64,000 bases of DNA from Adineta steineri. Its lineage: Eukaryota; Rotifera; Eurotatoria; Adinetida; Adinetidae. Under the pieces are notes generated by a model. That model searched no databases and was not told the origin of the DNA. It saw only the letters and a list, made by a program, of their open reading frames with translations. The number at the start of each line of letters is the position of its first letter. Position 1 is the stretch's first letter. Location of the stretch: NCBI GenBank assembly GCA_905250115.1, contig CAJNOI010000064.1, positions 186,001 through 250,000 of the forward strand. The letters are read 5' to 3'. This document shows, one piece after another, positions 12,509 to 25,558 of the stretch. Made by a program: the position numbers and the translations under genes.

Positions 12509-12865
12509 TTAGAAGCGTGATGCTGGATCTGTTTGTCTTTCTTGTAATTCAATAATGGAACCATAAGATGGTGGTTGTTCCTCTTCGATCCCATTCCACA
12601 TGATATTATTATTAACAGGAACCATATTTATCGAAGAAATGCCTGTTGAACGCACTGGTGATTGTCTGATCTTCTGTCTTCTCTTCATAAAACGCCTACG
12701 ACATAGGCAATAACTGATTACAACAAAGCCAACGAATGCAATAAGAAATATTAGAAAAACGAAGTTAAATTTAACAACTCGGCTAGAGGGAGTTGTAGTC
12801 CTATGAGTTGTAGTAGTTTTACGTTGTGGAGACCAAATAGAACGTGATAAAGTTAAATTAGCCAT
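12509..12865 (-). CDS. Small single-pass membrane protein with PPxY motif
   Basis: Intronless 118-residue frame starting at ATG 12863-12865. The first 33 residues are Ser/Thr-rich with one N-glycosylation site (NLT). They are followed by a membrane segment (FNFVFLIFLIAFVGFVVISYCL), a Cys/Arg-rich stop-transfer (CRRRFMKRRQK) and an acidic cytoplasmic tail. The tail contains EEEQPPSYGSI, a PPxY motif of the kind bound by WW domains of NEDD4-type ubiquitin ligases. The topology resembles small adaptor proteins such as WBP1/NDFIP or shisa-like proteins, but I see no homology that would name it. AATAAA lies just beyond the stop on the coding strand, supporting a short real transcript. Confidence 0.6.
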   Translation of the reverse strand: MANLTLSRSIWSPQRKTTTTHRTTTPSSRVVKFNFVFLIFLIAFVGFVVISYCLCRRRFMKRRQKIRQSPVRSTGISSINMVPVNNNIMWNGIEEEQPPSYGSIIELQERQTDPASRF

Positions 12866-14229
12866 ATTAGAAAATAAAAAACAAATGTTAACAAAATTGA
12901 CTATATATATACGTAATAAATTCTAATATAATAAAAAGGACAATTCTTATCAGTATTTCAATGAGATTTACAACATATATATATTATGATGATAACTTTA
13001 TACCGATAAAAACAGCTCAAGTTTTACTATAAAGTATCAGTATTTATTTTTTCATAAAAAGAATATTACGAAATCTAAATATTAGATGTTGATTTCTTGA
13101 GGATGTGGGCGGATAGGTACAACAACCATACTCACATCATCAGGTACATCCAAGATAGTTTTTTCTGTTATTGCTCAAATACAAATACATAAACAACAGT
13201 ATAATACGGACCGATGAACTCTACTTGGGCTTAGTTCATACGATCACTTCATTTTATCAAGTATCATACAGATAAGCTTATAAAAATCTCTCAAAATACT
13301 ATTCCACTTGTAGTACCGGATGAATTTTGTCAAATGTTTATTTTTAATCAAATTGAACCTTACATGAATTCTTTACAAATATAGTCCCAACTTCAATCAA
13401 TCTTTATTGTTAACTTTTACACAATCAAGAAAGTATTCATATGAAAGAATAGAACAGAAACAATTAACAAGTCTTATGTTAAATAATACCATTCATTCAG
13501 TAATATGGTTTTTGGTATACTATCAAGTGCACCGCAAAGCACTTCTATAATGATATATTCAAAAATTTGTTATATTATCTTGCGATGATCTCGCGAACGG
13601 AAAATATGTGAATCTTTATCTTTTATTTTCCATATAAGCCTTCATTTGTTTACATCTTAATCTTAAAGATACATATTATTTTATTATCTTTTCAAATGAA
13701 ACTGACTACATACGCCACACAAATTTGTCACTGTTGCTGTAATACATACACTTACATACATTGACTTATCTTCATACACATTTACATACACACATAAATA
13801 AGTAATATTACACAGAAAAAAGACACAAAAAACACTGAAAGACACAAATAAAACTCCATGGAAAAAAAAATATATGCATCAAATTATTGTCAGCAACAGA
13901 AAAAAAGAGGAAACAAATATATTTGATTAATTATTTAAATTTAAGAAAAAAAAATGAAACGACTAGAATTAATGAGTTTGATTTATATATGTTAAAGATA
14001 TGGAAAGAAAAAACGAGTTTATTGTAAAATTAAAGCAATTAGAAATGACGTCGACATGATTGCTGAAATAAGATCAGATCTCGTGAAGTAGTTGTTATCT
14101 AATCTGACAATTTGAGCGTTATATACTCTCAAATTTTATTGTTCGATAGGTTTTGATCGACCTGATAAACGAGATCTATTCATAAAAAATAAAATAAATA
14201 TAAATCAATTTTTCTTCGTATTAATTTCA
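12866..14229. other. Intergenic region, no gene seen
   Basis: About 1.4 kb between the start of the small membrane protein and the 3' end of the kinesin gene, both leftward. It is AT-rich with many stops in all frames and no recognisable exon or element with clear ends. Confidence 0.5.
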
Positions 14230-17200
14230 TTACTTTATTTGTCCAGCTAGTAAAGGATTAAATGCATAAAGCCAATCATGAACATCTTTTTCAGCTAATG
14301 GCTGTATAAGAAAACCACGATATTTTGAAACAACAGAAAATGTATTACGAGCACTCTAAAATACAAAAAATAATATAGAATTTTACTTAAATATTCATCT
14401 ATATTTTATACTCTTGTTCCATTTGTTATATCTTCATCATTAAATTCAATACGAGCTATAGCTAAATTAATTAATGCACGTTCAACAGGATCTTTTTCAT
14501 GATTATATATAAATGCAAATGGACGTCGAACGACCTTAAAAATAAAATCTATTGAAATTTGTTTCATAGAAAATATTTTATACATACAACAAATTTTTTA
14601 ACCCAACCAGTGCCTTTTTCTTCTAAGAAATTTAAATAACCACGACGAGACACAACAGGTGATATACGAACTTCTTCAATTGATGTTATATATTTTAAAG
14701 CAATACCGGATGTATTCATTAGACTCTCCATAGAACGAGATTTTGTCATACTAGGTGATATTGAACCACCCATATTACCAAATTGATTCAATGAAGATAT
14801 TGAATACGATGGATCAAGATGTGTAAATCTATTAAATATCAAAGGAAAGTTATTCTTCAACCCCCTACAGAACTTTCAAAACATAGTCTATCGTACAAAA
14901 GAAATAGATAATTTCTTCATAGTATTATATGTTTAAATTAACTATAATTAGAAAACAAGTAACGCTCGTCTGAGGACTTCTTTCTCGTAGAAATGCATCC
15001 TCTTCACATTTACTGGAAAAACAATTGAAAACCGTACAAAATCGGTTTTTGACCTTTGCCCCCTCTTCCCTCATCATGATCACCCCAACAGACCTCAGAT
15101 TCGAACTCGCCGCATCGAGATACTTCTAAAAATATCTTTTTCGAAAAATTAGTTTTCGATGTTCTTTTGACCCTTCCGACAGACAACCAGACAAATCATG
15201 TTTGCAAGACTCTTCTCCACGAGAAAGACGATATTATGGTTTATACCTTGAAAGGTCTGAACTACTTGATGATGCTTTAATAAATGAATTAATCATATGT
15301 GCTGTATTCATTAATGGTTGTGTACCAAATGAATAAGTTGATGTTGATTTAAGTAATGAATGAACTGTTCCAAAATCTTCCGATGATAAACGATCAGTTG
15401 TTACCTATTTGAATAATTGAAAATTTTTATTATATGAAAATATGAAAATTTACTTCTATTTCAGGTACAGTTAATTTTGATAAGATTGGTGGCGGTGGAA
15501 TCATCATTGATACACATCGACGAAGTAAATTTTGTTGACGATCATCAATTGCTTTTGATGGATCAATAAATGCTAATGAATATTTAAGTTTATCTGGTGA
15601 ATTATCACTTGGTGATGATAAAGGATTGTCTAGACGATTTTTAACCAATAAAAAGTGTTTTGTATATTCAACCTAATTTAAATAGAAAAAACTCGAAAAA
15701 TATTTTTTTTATTTTTAACTAAAACTTACACGTTCAATTTTATATAATTTTTCTAAATCATGTTGATGTTCAACAATTAATGAATCACTTCTTGGTCTCC
15801 AACCTTCTAACATTTCTTCACCACGAACATAAATTTTTGATGTATCAACTATTTTTCGTTGTCGTCGTTGTGTACTTGGACTCATCGATGATGAATCGGA
15901 TATTAAATTATTCATAGGTGTGGCACGACGTAATTTTAATTCATAAACAGCTGACACACGATTTGCATGTTCATTTATCGAATCATTCATTGATAATATT
16001 GTTGAATTAGTTGATAAGAAGAAATTTTTTAATGATGAACGTATACGTGATGTTGAATCACCACCACGCGGATATAAAACAAGACAAAGATCTTTCGTTA
16101 TTATTGCTGATTGAAACGAATTTTCTATTTCAAGATAAGATGATATTGTTAAATAAACTGAATTTCCACTTGATGTACAACGATTAAGTAATAAAGAATT
16201 ATGTAATGATGAATCCCATGCAACTTCAAAATGATAAAATGTTCGTTCATCATGTTGTTTTTGTATGTAATGAGCTGATATTATATTTAATGATAAAACT
16301 TGACCATCAGATTCATCAAAAACTGAATCACGTTGACCGCGAATACGACCTATGAATTAAATAAATAAAACATATTTTTTTGTTATTAAACATTTATTTA
16401 CCAACAACAACTTCTTGAACATCTTTCCAAATAAGTTCAGAACCAGATTCATGACAAAGTGTAATTCCAATACGACGTTGTATACCTTGATGAAGAATAA
16501 ATCGACCAGAACATGGTACATCATCGGAATGATCAACAGTTGCAGCAGCATATCTATTCATCAATAAGAATAAATACGAATTAACATACGAAACTTACTC
16601 TCCAGTTGGTGATAATTCAAAGATTTCATACCAAACAAGAAGATCATGAGTTGCATGAACTTGATTTGTTGTACTAAATAAAAAAAAAAGATTTAACAAA
16701 ACAAGTAACGCCCATCCTAGGACTCGCTTAGCTCTTTCTCGTAGAAATGTATCCTCTTCACATTTACTGGAAAAATAATTGAAAACCGTGAAAAATCGGT
16801 CTTCGATGTTTTTTTGACCTTTCCTCCTAGATTCGAAGTCTCCGCATTGCAATACCTCAAGAAATGTCTTTTGCAGAAAATCGGATTTCGATGTTTTTTT
16901 GAGCCTGTCGACACACAAGAAATCCGCCAGTTTATGTTTACTGGACTCTTCTCTACGTGAAAGAGAACATTGATGAGAAAAAAACAGATTTAGCATAGAA
17001 TGCTGAGTATTAGTAACTTGTCAAACATATATTATTTTTAGTTACAAGAAAAAAAGCAATATATAAATCTCATAAGATTTGTGCTTAGCATTTTCTTGTG
17101 AATCGATTTATTCCTAGTAGAATAAATCTATTTACAAAAACTACAAATTTCTCTCTTGAACTCGAGAAGTCAATGCTGATATTATATTTATCTTACTTAA

Positions 17201-20200
17201 CAGGTGTCACTGGGTTTAATGTTTGAGCAGGAACTGGTTTGGAAAAAGCCATTGATGGTGCAGATGCTGTTAATGCATTTGTTTTTGTTGAACTAAATAT
17301 AATATATATATATAAATTCATTTTTATGCGATGTATATATTTATTTACTTATTTTGCGCTGGATTTAAATGTTCTTGAAAATGACCCATGACTTCGAATA
17401 TAACTGGTTTTGTTCGAAGATAATCAATAAATGAATGTGTAACAATAACACTGAACTATAAAATAAAATCGAGAGAAAAATAAATATTTTATGATAATAA
17501 ATCTTACATTTTGTACATGAAAGAAACCTAGAGGTGGTCCAGGTTTGCCTTGATTTTTAAGTGGTTCTGTTGAATATGCTTCTTGATGTTGATGTAAAAA
17601 ATTAAATTGACAAAAAATATCAGCATAATCCGATGATATTTGTGATGCCTCTAAAACTGTTACACGAAATTGATATTCAACACCAAGTTTTTGTAATAAT
17701 TCATTCGATGGAATGTCACTTGTAGTCATTATTTGAGTTTCTATTTAAATCAATTAAAATTAAATATTAAAGAAAACTAATTTACTTGGAAGAATCGATG
17801 GTGATTGCGTATCTAAAGTAGTTTTTTGTTGTAAAACATCATTAAGATTAAATTGTGATTGTCCTTCAACATAACGAAGATTTGGATCGAGAGAATCGTA
17901 TGATTTTATTAAATCAATTGAAGATGGACTTGTTATAGCCTTAGATTAAAAAAAACGATTTAAACGATTATCTTATATCATGAAAATAATAGAGATTGTA
18001 ACATACTTGAAAATATGTTTCATCATCAAAAACAATCTTTGTCATTCCATTCGCATTTCTATATGTTCGCATTAATTTTATTTGATCATTTGTTGTATCT
18101 GATGCTTGTAATTGTTGTATAGCTATTTTTAAATAACCTTTGACTTCACCATGTTCAGATACAATTGCAACATTTTGTACTAATGGTATTCCATGTAAGA
18201 GATTTGTTAGATAAACAAATGCTCTTAAAAACAAATGAAAATATAAAATTTAAGACAAAAAAAATTGAATTTACCTTCCAATAGGTCGAAACCATGGAAA
18301 ACGATCATAAAATGGGTCAGCTTGCATATGAGTTGTTGATGAATCACCACTTGTTATTGATTCTTGATTTCGATCAGGTGATGTTGGTGAAACATCAGCT
18401 TCATTTGTATACATTTCACGCATTAATTCCAATCGTTGTCTATTACAAAAACAAACAAACAATAATTAGAATTTGTTTTATTAATTATAAATTTAAACAA
18501 AAACAAAATATTCAAGAAGGACAATATTCAAGAAGCACACAACACGCACAAACCTCGATTTAGATGAAAAATCAAATTGTCCTTTAACAGTTGGAGTTGG
18601 AATTGAATCATCAAAACTTGAATTTCGAGTATCAGATGTCATAACAATATGTTGCGATTGTGAATCACTCATATCATTACAACTTATTGCACGTGGAATT
18701 GATATTTGTTCACAATTATATATATGACGCATGATTTCCAAACGTGATCTATATGTACGTGCGTATTATGAAGAGGATATTTATATTATATTTTAGCAAG
18801 AAAAATACATCTGAAGATCATATCTTAGAAAGTTTATGAGAAAGAAGACAACTCATCACACGAGATTCAGTGAAATATATGACTAATGTTTTGAAGGTCG
18901 AAGAACCCTTATGTTTCTGAAATAAGAAAATGAAATTTATTTACCGAAATTTTTCTAATGTCCAATAATGTACAGCGCCATTTTTTAAATCTTGTACTTC
19001 AACAGCAACTATTGTACGTTGTGATGATGTTGGTGATGAACATAAATCAGCAGGTAATGGAGAATAAAGTGTATCAGTTAAAAGAACAAATTGAAATTGA
19101 ACACGTTTATGTAATTCAACACTTATTGCATTTGCTTCTTTTAAATAAACACTATTACCCCATAAAAGATCCTAAAATAAAAAATATGAAGATACTTTAT
19201 CAAGTAAAAAGCGCAAGTTGAACAAGAACAATGTGAACATGTTTTTAGCAGATGATTTAGTTACGTGCGTATACAGTTTTTTTTCGAGTATGAGTACAGC
19301 TATTTTGATATATGTATGTCACAAATAGACATGACCCAAATCCAAACTGTTTGAGTTTGGTGAGTTTGGGTTCGAGTTTTGGCATTGAGTTTGGGTTTAG
19401 TACCCAAACCCCCAAACAGTTTGGGTTTGGGTCATGTCTAGTCACGAACCGTTTTCCATAAATTCAAAGGATAGAAAATATGTTTTATTAGTTTTATAGA
19501 GAAAAGTAACATGCACTAAACATTGTCTTGATGAACGAAATAAAATTTCATTTGAAACTTTGAATGAGTATTTTATGTCGTATATATCAGTATGAATTAT
19601 TATTTTAATGTTTGTCAAAATAGGAGATAAACGTTTTTTATTCTTACGAGTTCAAGTCTGGAATTTTGATGTTCAAAATATATTATTTACACACAACGAT
19701 CATAATTCATTCAAATTATTATAAATTCTCAGACAACATCAATTAACAAACACATAGAAAATATACCTTAATCAACCAAATAGGTTGAATACGATTTGAA
19801 TAATCCTATTTGAATTTAATAATTAAAACCATTAATCTCACAAAAAAAAATCTTAGAAATAAAAACAAAAACTTACTCTTAATGATGTCATTTGGTGATA
19901 ACGCCATTTTTTCCATGCCCATGAAGCTAATTGATAATCTTGTTCTGACCAAGAACAATCTACTAGTAAAACAAAATTTAGTTTTGTTGTCTTAATTTAT
20001 TGTTTTTTTCTTACAACTAAGTGTATCATGTTCATCTTCATTAATATCTTGTTGTAATGGATGTGAAATAAATGTTGATGTATCAACAAAACCTGATGAT
20101 GATAATATAGAAGATAACATTGATTGACTCATAGATGTTTCCATAACTTGTTTTTGTAATTCAACTATTTTTGTTTCATATTCAAGTTTTTGTTCACGTA

Positions 20201-23130
20201 AAAGACGATCAGCTTCTTCTTTTTCTCGTTTAAATAGTTCTTCCATTGTTACAAGTCTAAAAACAAAAGAATAAAATTGCTTTTTTGTTTTATTTATTAA
20301 TCAAATCAATTTACTTTCTTTCCATTTCATGTTTTATATCAACACCTTGTTTTTCTAATAATTCTTGTATAGCACTATTCCAATCAGTTGGTTCTATAGG
20401 ATATCAATATTATTTAATATATACATATACTAAAAATAAAATCAATAAACATACCACCAGTTGGTTCTGTTTTTGTATTCTTTCTTCGTGCTTGTTCAGG
20501 ATTACGAAAACGAAAAACATGTGATTTACCAAAGATAACACGAGCTCCAGACGTTAATTCAACTGTTGTATCAACATCAACTTTTTTTCCATTAACATAA
20601 CACATAGCTGTTTGACTACATGGTTTTAAATGAACAATATTTTGTGAATTGGTTAATATGCAATGTTCAGGTTCAATATGTGAACCTGATAAACAAATAT
20701 CTTGATGTACTGGTGCATCAGGACGACCAACACTAGATAAAAATCAAGTCATTAATTGATTAATATCATTACTACGAGTGGACATAGAATAATAAAACAA
20801 TAATAAATACTACATGAGCAAACTAATCAGTCATCATTGCTACCTTGACATTCTTAAATTATTCGAAAGATCAAAAGGATAACTGGTATATTTATTACGG
20901 TACTTATCAAATGTTTTTTTTCTTCTTCAAAGTACCCAAAGGTTACAAAAGCAATATATTCGAGTGTTACTTAAATAACATAATATAAAACCTGACACTT
21001 TTTTCTAACTTATTAATTTTTTATTGTTAACTGGTTATGATTTTGTCACTATACCTTTGGGATTTAGTTTTCTCATTCAGTATTCAATATACATCATTAC
21101 AAGTACATCATTATTATGGCATGAAGATCTCCCATGTCTAGTGTACTAACATTACGCTCTTCATCATTAAACATAAATCATTCTTAGCGTTTTAACTCAT
21201 ATAGAAAATAATCTGTATATAGCGTACCGAGTTGTACCATCTTTGATAAAATACATCAAACATTCGGACATCAATGGATCTTCATTAAGATTAACAAGAT
21301 GAGGTGACTAAAATACAGAAAAAGTTAATTATACAGCATGATTTTAGTTCGTACATTTTTTGGTGAAAATATTCCAACAGCATTTCCATCATTTTTTGAA
21401 TAAACACCAAGTTCATGAAAAGCAGCTTCTCTAAAGAGATAAAAAGACAACAAATCCTATAACTTCAATAAATTACGCATATCTATTTTACCGTTCTGCC
21501 ATAATTTTTTCTGTTTTTTGAAGTTTTTCTTCATATGACATACATAATGAATCCATTAGTTTTTGATTTTCTTTTAAACGTTCTAAAGCATCTTCACTAC
21601 TTTGTGATGATGAAGATTTTAATCGTTGATGTTTATTATTTGTTGTTGGTGCAGGTAATACAGACGTACTTGTACCATCAGGTGATATATCAATTCCAGC
21701 TTCATTTTTTAATAATTCTCGTAATTTAACGATTTCTTCTTTTAAATCACGTATAAGTTTTGCATTAGCATCTTCATTAATAACAGCTTTACAAACAATT
21801 GCTTTCGCACGATCAGCATATCGAAGTGTTGATAAAGTTTCTTCATAATTTATATCAGCTGGTGATATAGCAGCTATCATAGCTGTTTTTGAATTACCAC
21901 CTAAATGGAAAAGAATATTTTAGTTTTTCATACGTTTAAAAAAACAATCCGAAGGCTTAGTAATAATGTTAAAAGCTGAATGTGATAAACGGATCAGTTT
22001 CATATGCAGTCAAGATTATAACTCGAGGCTAAATTAATTATAAATATTTGAGAAAATATATTTCTTACCAAGATTTTCTTTTAATAACCAAGTTAGTACT
22101 GAATCTCGATATGGTATAAAATCAGCTTTCTTTTCTGAACGTGTTGTTTTACGATTCTTTAAACTCTTAAATATAGAAGAAAAATTATGCATTATATTTG
22201 TTTTTCTTTTGTGAACAATGTACGAACCATTTCTGCAAGTGCTGCAATAACTTTTCCGAGTGTCGTTAATGATTTATTGATATTTGCTCCTTCTTTTAAT
22301 CGATCACCTGTTGCACCGGTTGCATCAGCACGTTCGCTTCCAGCTAAATCAACTAAGGAAATTTTTGATTGTTTTTCTGCTGTTAAATCTGTCATTTCAT
22401 CATGTGTTGATTGAGAAAATAATATTGTAAATACTGCATGTGATCGACTTGATGTTTCATTCATATTTGTTGCTGCTACTGTTCGTGCTTTATTACCTTC
22501 ATCAATTAATCTTGATATATCATCATAAGATGTTACAAGTAAACGAGATAAATCTTCAACATATGGACCCATAATAGGATGTTCACGAACACGTAAATTA
22601 TGTGAACTTCCAACATTAGTCGATTGACTTTTTTTTGGCGAAAGTAAATCTCGTACACGTTCACAATAAATTTCCATATATGATACTTCAACTGTATAAC
22701 GTGGTTTTATACGAGATAATGCTGTTGGTGATGTTGATGATGTTATACGTTGAAATAATTCTCCACATAAACGTGGAATAATACCTTGTTGATCGGATTC
22801 ATTTTTTCCCATCATTGTAAATGATTTTCCAGCACCTGTTTGTCCATAAGCAAATATACAAACATTATATCCTTCAAAAGCATGTTCTAACATTTCAATT
22901 CCTAAATCTTCATAAACTTGTTTTTGTGTATCAAATTTTTGATTATTAACATTTTCATCGCATGACCAATATGAATAATCATATTTATAATGTTTAACTG
23001 AATCATCAATTGGATTACGTATAAATGTTGTTTGTTCGTGTTGATCCATTCGTATAATACATTTGGCTTGACGTGTTCGTTCACGTGCATTAAATGGTCG
23101 AACACGAACGGCCACTTTGACCGACGTCAT
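14230..23130 (-). CDS. unc-104: Kinesin-3 motor, unc-104 / KIF1A-KIF1B type
   Basis: Long many-exon gene read leftward. The protein moves synaptic-vesicle precursors and other cargo along microtubules toward plus ends. The motor comes first: P-loop GQTGAGKS at residues 96-103, switch [12 protein letters not shown], switch II DLAGSER, then a basic K-loop ([10 protein letters not shown]) and [13 protein letters not shown] (22.1 kb). The neck/coil spans 21.5-21.9 kb, followed by [17 protein letters not shown] (21.3 kb) and an FHA domain (20.4-20.75 kb, GSHIEPEHC and [11 protein letters not shown]). The KIF1B-specific and stalk region includes [22 protein letters not shown] and STEPLKN (17.6 kb). 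A C-terminal PH domain is split over three exons (about 14.23-14.70 kb: [33 protein letters not shown]), which defines the unc-104/KIF1A class and binds phosphoinositides on cargo. The protein stops six residues after the PH core. All motor residues look intact, so the gene appears functional. Three introns carry repeats (separate entries). Confidence 0.95.
14954..15228 (+). repeat. Dispersed ~270-bp repeat, copy A (in kinesin intron)
   Basis: Starts AACAAGTAACGCTCGTC and ends near CTCCACGAGAAAG. It aligns along its length with copy B (16700-16968) and with the reverse complement of copy C (25292-25558), with many substitutions and small indels. It lies inside an unusually long (about 415 nt) intron of the unc-104-type gene. 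Confidence 0.85.
16700..16968 (+). repeat. Dispersed ~270-bp repeat, copy B (in kinesin intron)
   Basis: Same element as copy A: AACAAGTAACGCCCATCC at the left, CTACGTGAAAGAG at the right. The copy is internally repetitive: AAAATCGGTCTTCGATGTTT and AAAATCGGATTTCGATGTTT occur about 75 bases apart. It fills most of a roughly 520-nt intron. A long leftward open frame here is a by-product of the repeat, not a gene. Confidence 0.85.
19318..19448. mobile_element. hAT-like foldback MITE in kinesin intron, with target-site duplication
   Basis: A 115-bp element (19326-19440) has near-perfect 27-bp terminal inverted repeats starting TAGACATGACCCAAA, with one mismatch between the arms. It is flanked by GTCACAAA (19318-19325) and GTCACGAA (19441-19448), an 8-bp duplication with one mismatch as made by hAT transposases. 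The interior is GTTTGGG-rich. No coding capacity. It lies in the intron between kinesin exons at about 19.17 and 19.77 kb. Confidence 0.8.
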
Positions 23131-23540
23131 CTTCTATTGATGATGGCGAACGATCTGAAAGAAACTAAAAAACATCAGTTCCTAATAGAAAAAAAGAAAG
23201 AAATAAGAAGAAAAAATAAGAATGTGATTGAGCGCTATTGTCTTCCTTGATAATGCAAGCGAACATGCACGAACAAATAGATGAGGAAAAAAAAGGGAAA
23301 ATACATCTATTCAGGAATTTTATCAGCAATAATTAAAATCATCATTACAATGAATGTTATTTCATTTAACAGCAAGTTACTGAAATTATCTAAATATGAA
23401 TCTATAGATTATTACTATAACTTTTCCTATTTATCTATGTTAATCTATATATGTCCACGTATATTCATAGAAGATTATGTTGAATGGATATTTAAATATC
23501 CATAATTTTTTTTATGAAATATAGGTTATAAAACAAAGTC
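23131..23540. promoter_or_regulatory. Upstream region of the unc-104-type gene
   Basis: The kinesin start codon is at 23128-23130 and its promoter must lie to the right. I see no motif specific enough to name. Short open frames in the stretch have no family resemblance. Confidence 0.35.
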
Positions 23541-23866
23541 GCCACCATGGTTGAGTGGTTAATTTGTTTGACACGTATCCACAAGGTACTGTGTTTAAAC
23601 CTCAGTAACATCATCCATGGAATGACCCTGAACAAGTCAATAACGGCCAAGTTGTCTCAAATGACTCATTCCACATGAGTCATTCATGCTGGTTATATCT
23701 TTAGTCAGTATGTTGGACGGAAGAGGGTGCAGATACCGCCGTCTGTAAAAAGAAAAAGACGAAAGAACCCGGGTGCATGTGGAAACTTTAATAATAACTG
23801 CGGCCGGCCCCTACGGGCGATAAGCCTATGGGACGTTATTATTATTATTATTATTAAAGCAAAGTC
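23534..23866 (+). mobile_element. tRNA-derived SINE with target-site duplication
   Basis: Body 23541-23859 (319 bp), visibly more GC-rich than its surroundings. The 5' end looks like a tRNA: A-box-like TGGTTGAGTGG at 23548-23558 (pol III consensus TRGYNNANNNGG) and B-box-like GTTTAAACC at 23593-23601, 35 bases on, as in a tRNA gene. The 3' end is a TTA/ATT simple tail (about 23836-23856) after GGGCGATAAGCCTATGGGACG. CAAAGTC flanks both sides (23534-23540 and 23860-23866), a 7-bp duplication expected from LINE-driven insertion. An internal palindrome ATGACTCAT..ATGAGTCAT lies near 23660-23685. It belongs to no family I can name. Confidence 0.8.
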
Positions 23867-25291
23867 AATATAAGATCTTTTAAGCATTAGAGTATGATTT
23901 GATAATATCAGAAAACTTAAGGACGAAACTATTTTGCTTTTTTTTGCATCTGTAAAGTATATAGAATGGTTGCACGTTATCATATATTAGATCGCTATTG
24001 AGTTGTGACAAATTTTGATCATTTACGATCGGTTGTCCATGCTCCGCACGGTTCATTTTTTCCATCTTTTCTCACATATACCAATTCTCAGGCAAAAAAA
24101 CTACTTCCTATTTGTTGGAATTGTATTTCAGTAGTACAATAATTAATTCGTACTAAACCTTACATAAGCATTTAGAATGAGTACATTCATTTTTCTCGCA
24201 TTTCGTACTACTTTTCTAAATCTGTAGAGTGATATATGTTACCTATTTTATTGATATTTGTATAGCCTTGCCTTCGATAATAATTCTTAACATTAACTGA
24301 GAAAAATAAAGATCAAATAATAAGTGAACTATCTCAAGAAAAGATAGAAGAACGAGAAAAAAAATGGATCGTCACTATGTTCGTTCGCCGGTTGTTGACA
24401 AAGATTTATCAATTTTATTGACACAGTATAATAGCAAAAAAAACCGTAATAGAGAAAAAATATGTTCTTAATCATAAATATTCCTATAAATGATCTCCAA
24501 TTATTTTATTCTAATAAAAAGACGACGAAAAAAAAAATAGAGGTTGGAAGATTAATACAATATTTTTCTTTTGTAAATAAATACAATTAAATACATAGCA
24601 TCTGATAATAATTAGCCGATCATTTCCAATGTATCATATATATATGTTTATGTATATACTAAAACAAAAAAAGAAAAAAACATTAGCATTTCAATATGAG
24701 TTCCGAGTTAATCAAGCATGATGTGTTATTTTATCGTTTTCTTCTAGCCTTGACAGATGCTTAATTGTATGCGTGGTTGGAAAGCCATATTTATTAAAAA
24801 TTACTCATTCGTTATATTACAAGAGATTCTACTTCTACACTTCCATAATCAGTGTAGTAGATACAGAAAATCTGCCAAATGGGTACTGGAAGATATAATT
24901 AACCTTATTTTGACAGTTGGTAAAAGGGAAATATAACTAAGAATCTAAATGGAATTTATCCGGATAAAACAGATAAGATCAAAAACACAAGCTAAAAAAA
25001 ATATATCTTTTAATTAAAATTATTTTTATGGCATCTTGAATGAATCATAAAAATAACTAGAAATGTAAAGTAAAAGATGATTTTGATTAAATTTTTCAAA
25101 GAGAAATGAGAAAGGTGATCACGTTTAACCCTTTAGGGATCGAACGTATATATTATTTTTGAGCTTTTACATAGATTATAATCCTTATTATTTCGATGAT
25201 GTCTGTCTTATGGACTCTTCACGTGATATTCATAAAAATCTATAATAAAGAATTTTGAAGACTACATACAAATCTGTATAAATTGCTGATA
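23867..25291. other. Intergenic AT-rich DNA, no gene seen
   Basis: About 1.4 kb of stop-rich sequence between the SINE and the third copy of the dispersed repeat. Small open frames exist but none has splice context or recognisable protein character. Confidence 0.5.
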
Positions 25292-25558
25292 TTCTCTTTC
25301 TCGTAGAGAAGAGTACAGTAAGAATAAATTGTCTGCTTGTGTGTCCGCAGGGTCAAAAAAACATCGAAAATCGATTTTTCAAAAAAGACATTTCTAGAAG
25401 TATTTCGAATCTAAGGTCGGTTGGGTAGCCACGGTGAAGAGGGGACAAAGATCGAAAACCTATTTTTCACGGTTTTTAATTGTTTTTCCAGTAAATGAGA
25501 AGAAGATGCATTTCTACGATAAAGAGCTAAGCGAGTCCTCGGACGAGCGTTACTTGTT
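25292..25558 (-). repeat. Dispersed ~270-bp repeat, copy C (intergenic, inverted)
   Basis: Reverse complement of copies A and B. It reads CTCTTTCTCGTAGAGAAGAG at the left and CGAGCGTTACTTGTT at the right. It shows that the element is dispersed and can insert in either orientation. Confidence 0.85.

Noticed and set aside
16595..16996. 133-codon leftward frame in the kinesin intron
   Set aside because: It coincides with dispersed repeat copy B; the same frame is broken by stops in copies A and C, so it is not a conserved protein.
19353..19413. Telomere-like GTTTGGG repeats as an interstitial telomere
   Set aside because: The repeats are irregular and enclosed by hAT-type inverted ends, so they belong to the MITE interior.
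23880..24065. Small leftward frame starting MEKMNRAEHG
   Set aside because: No splice context, no family resemblance, and length expected by chance.
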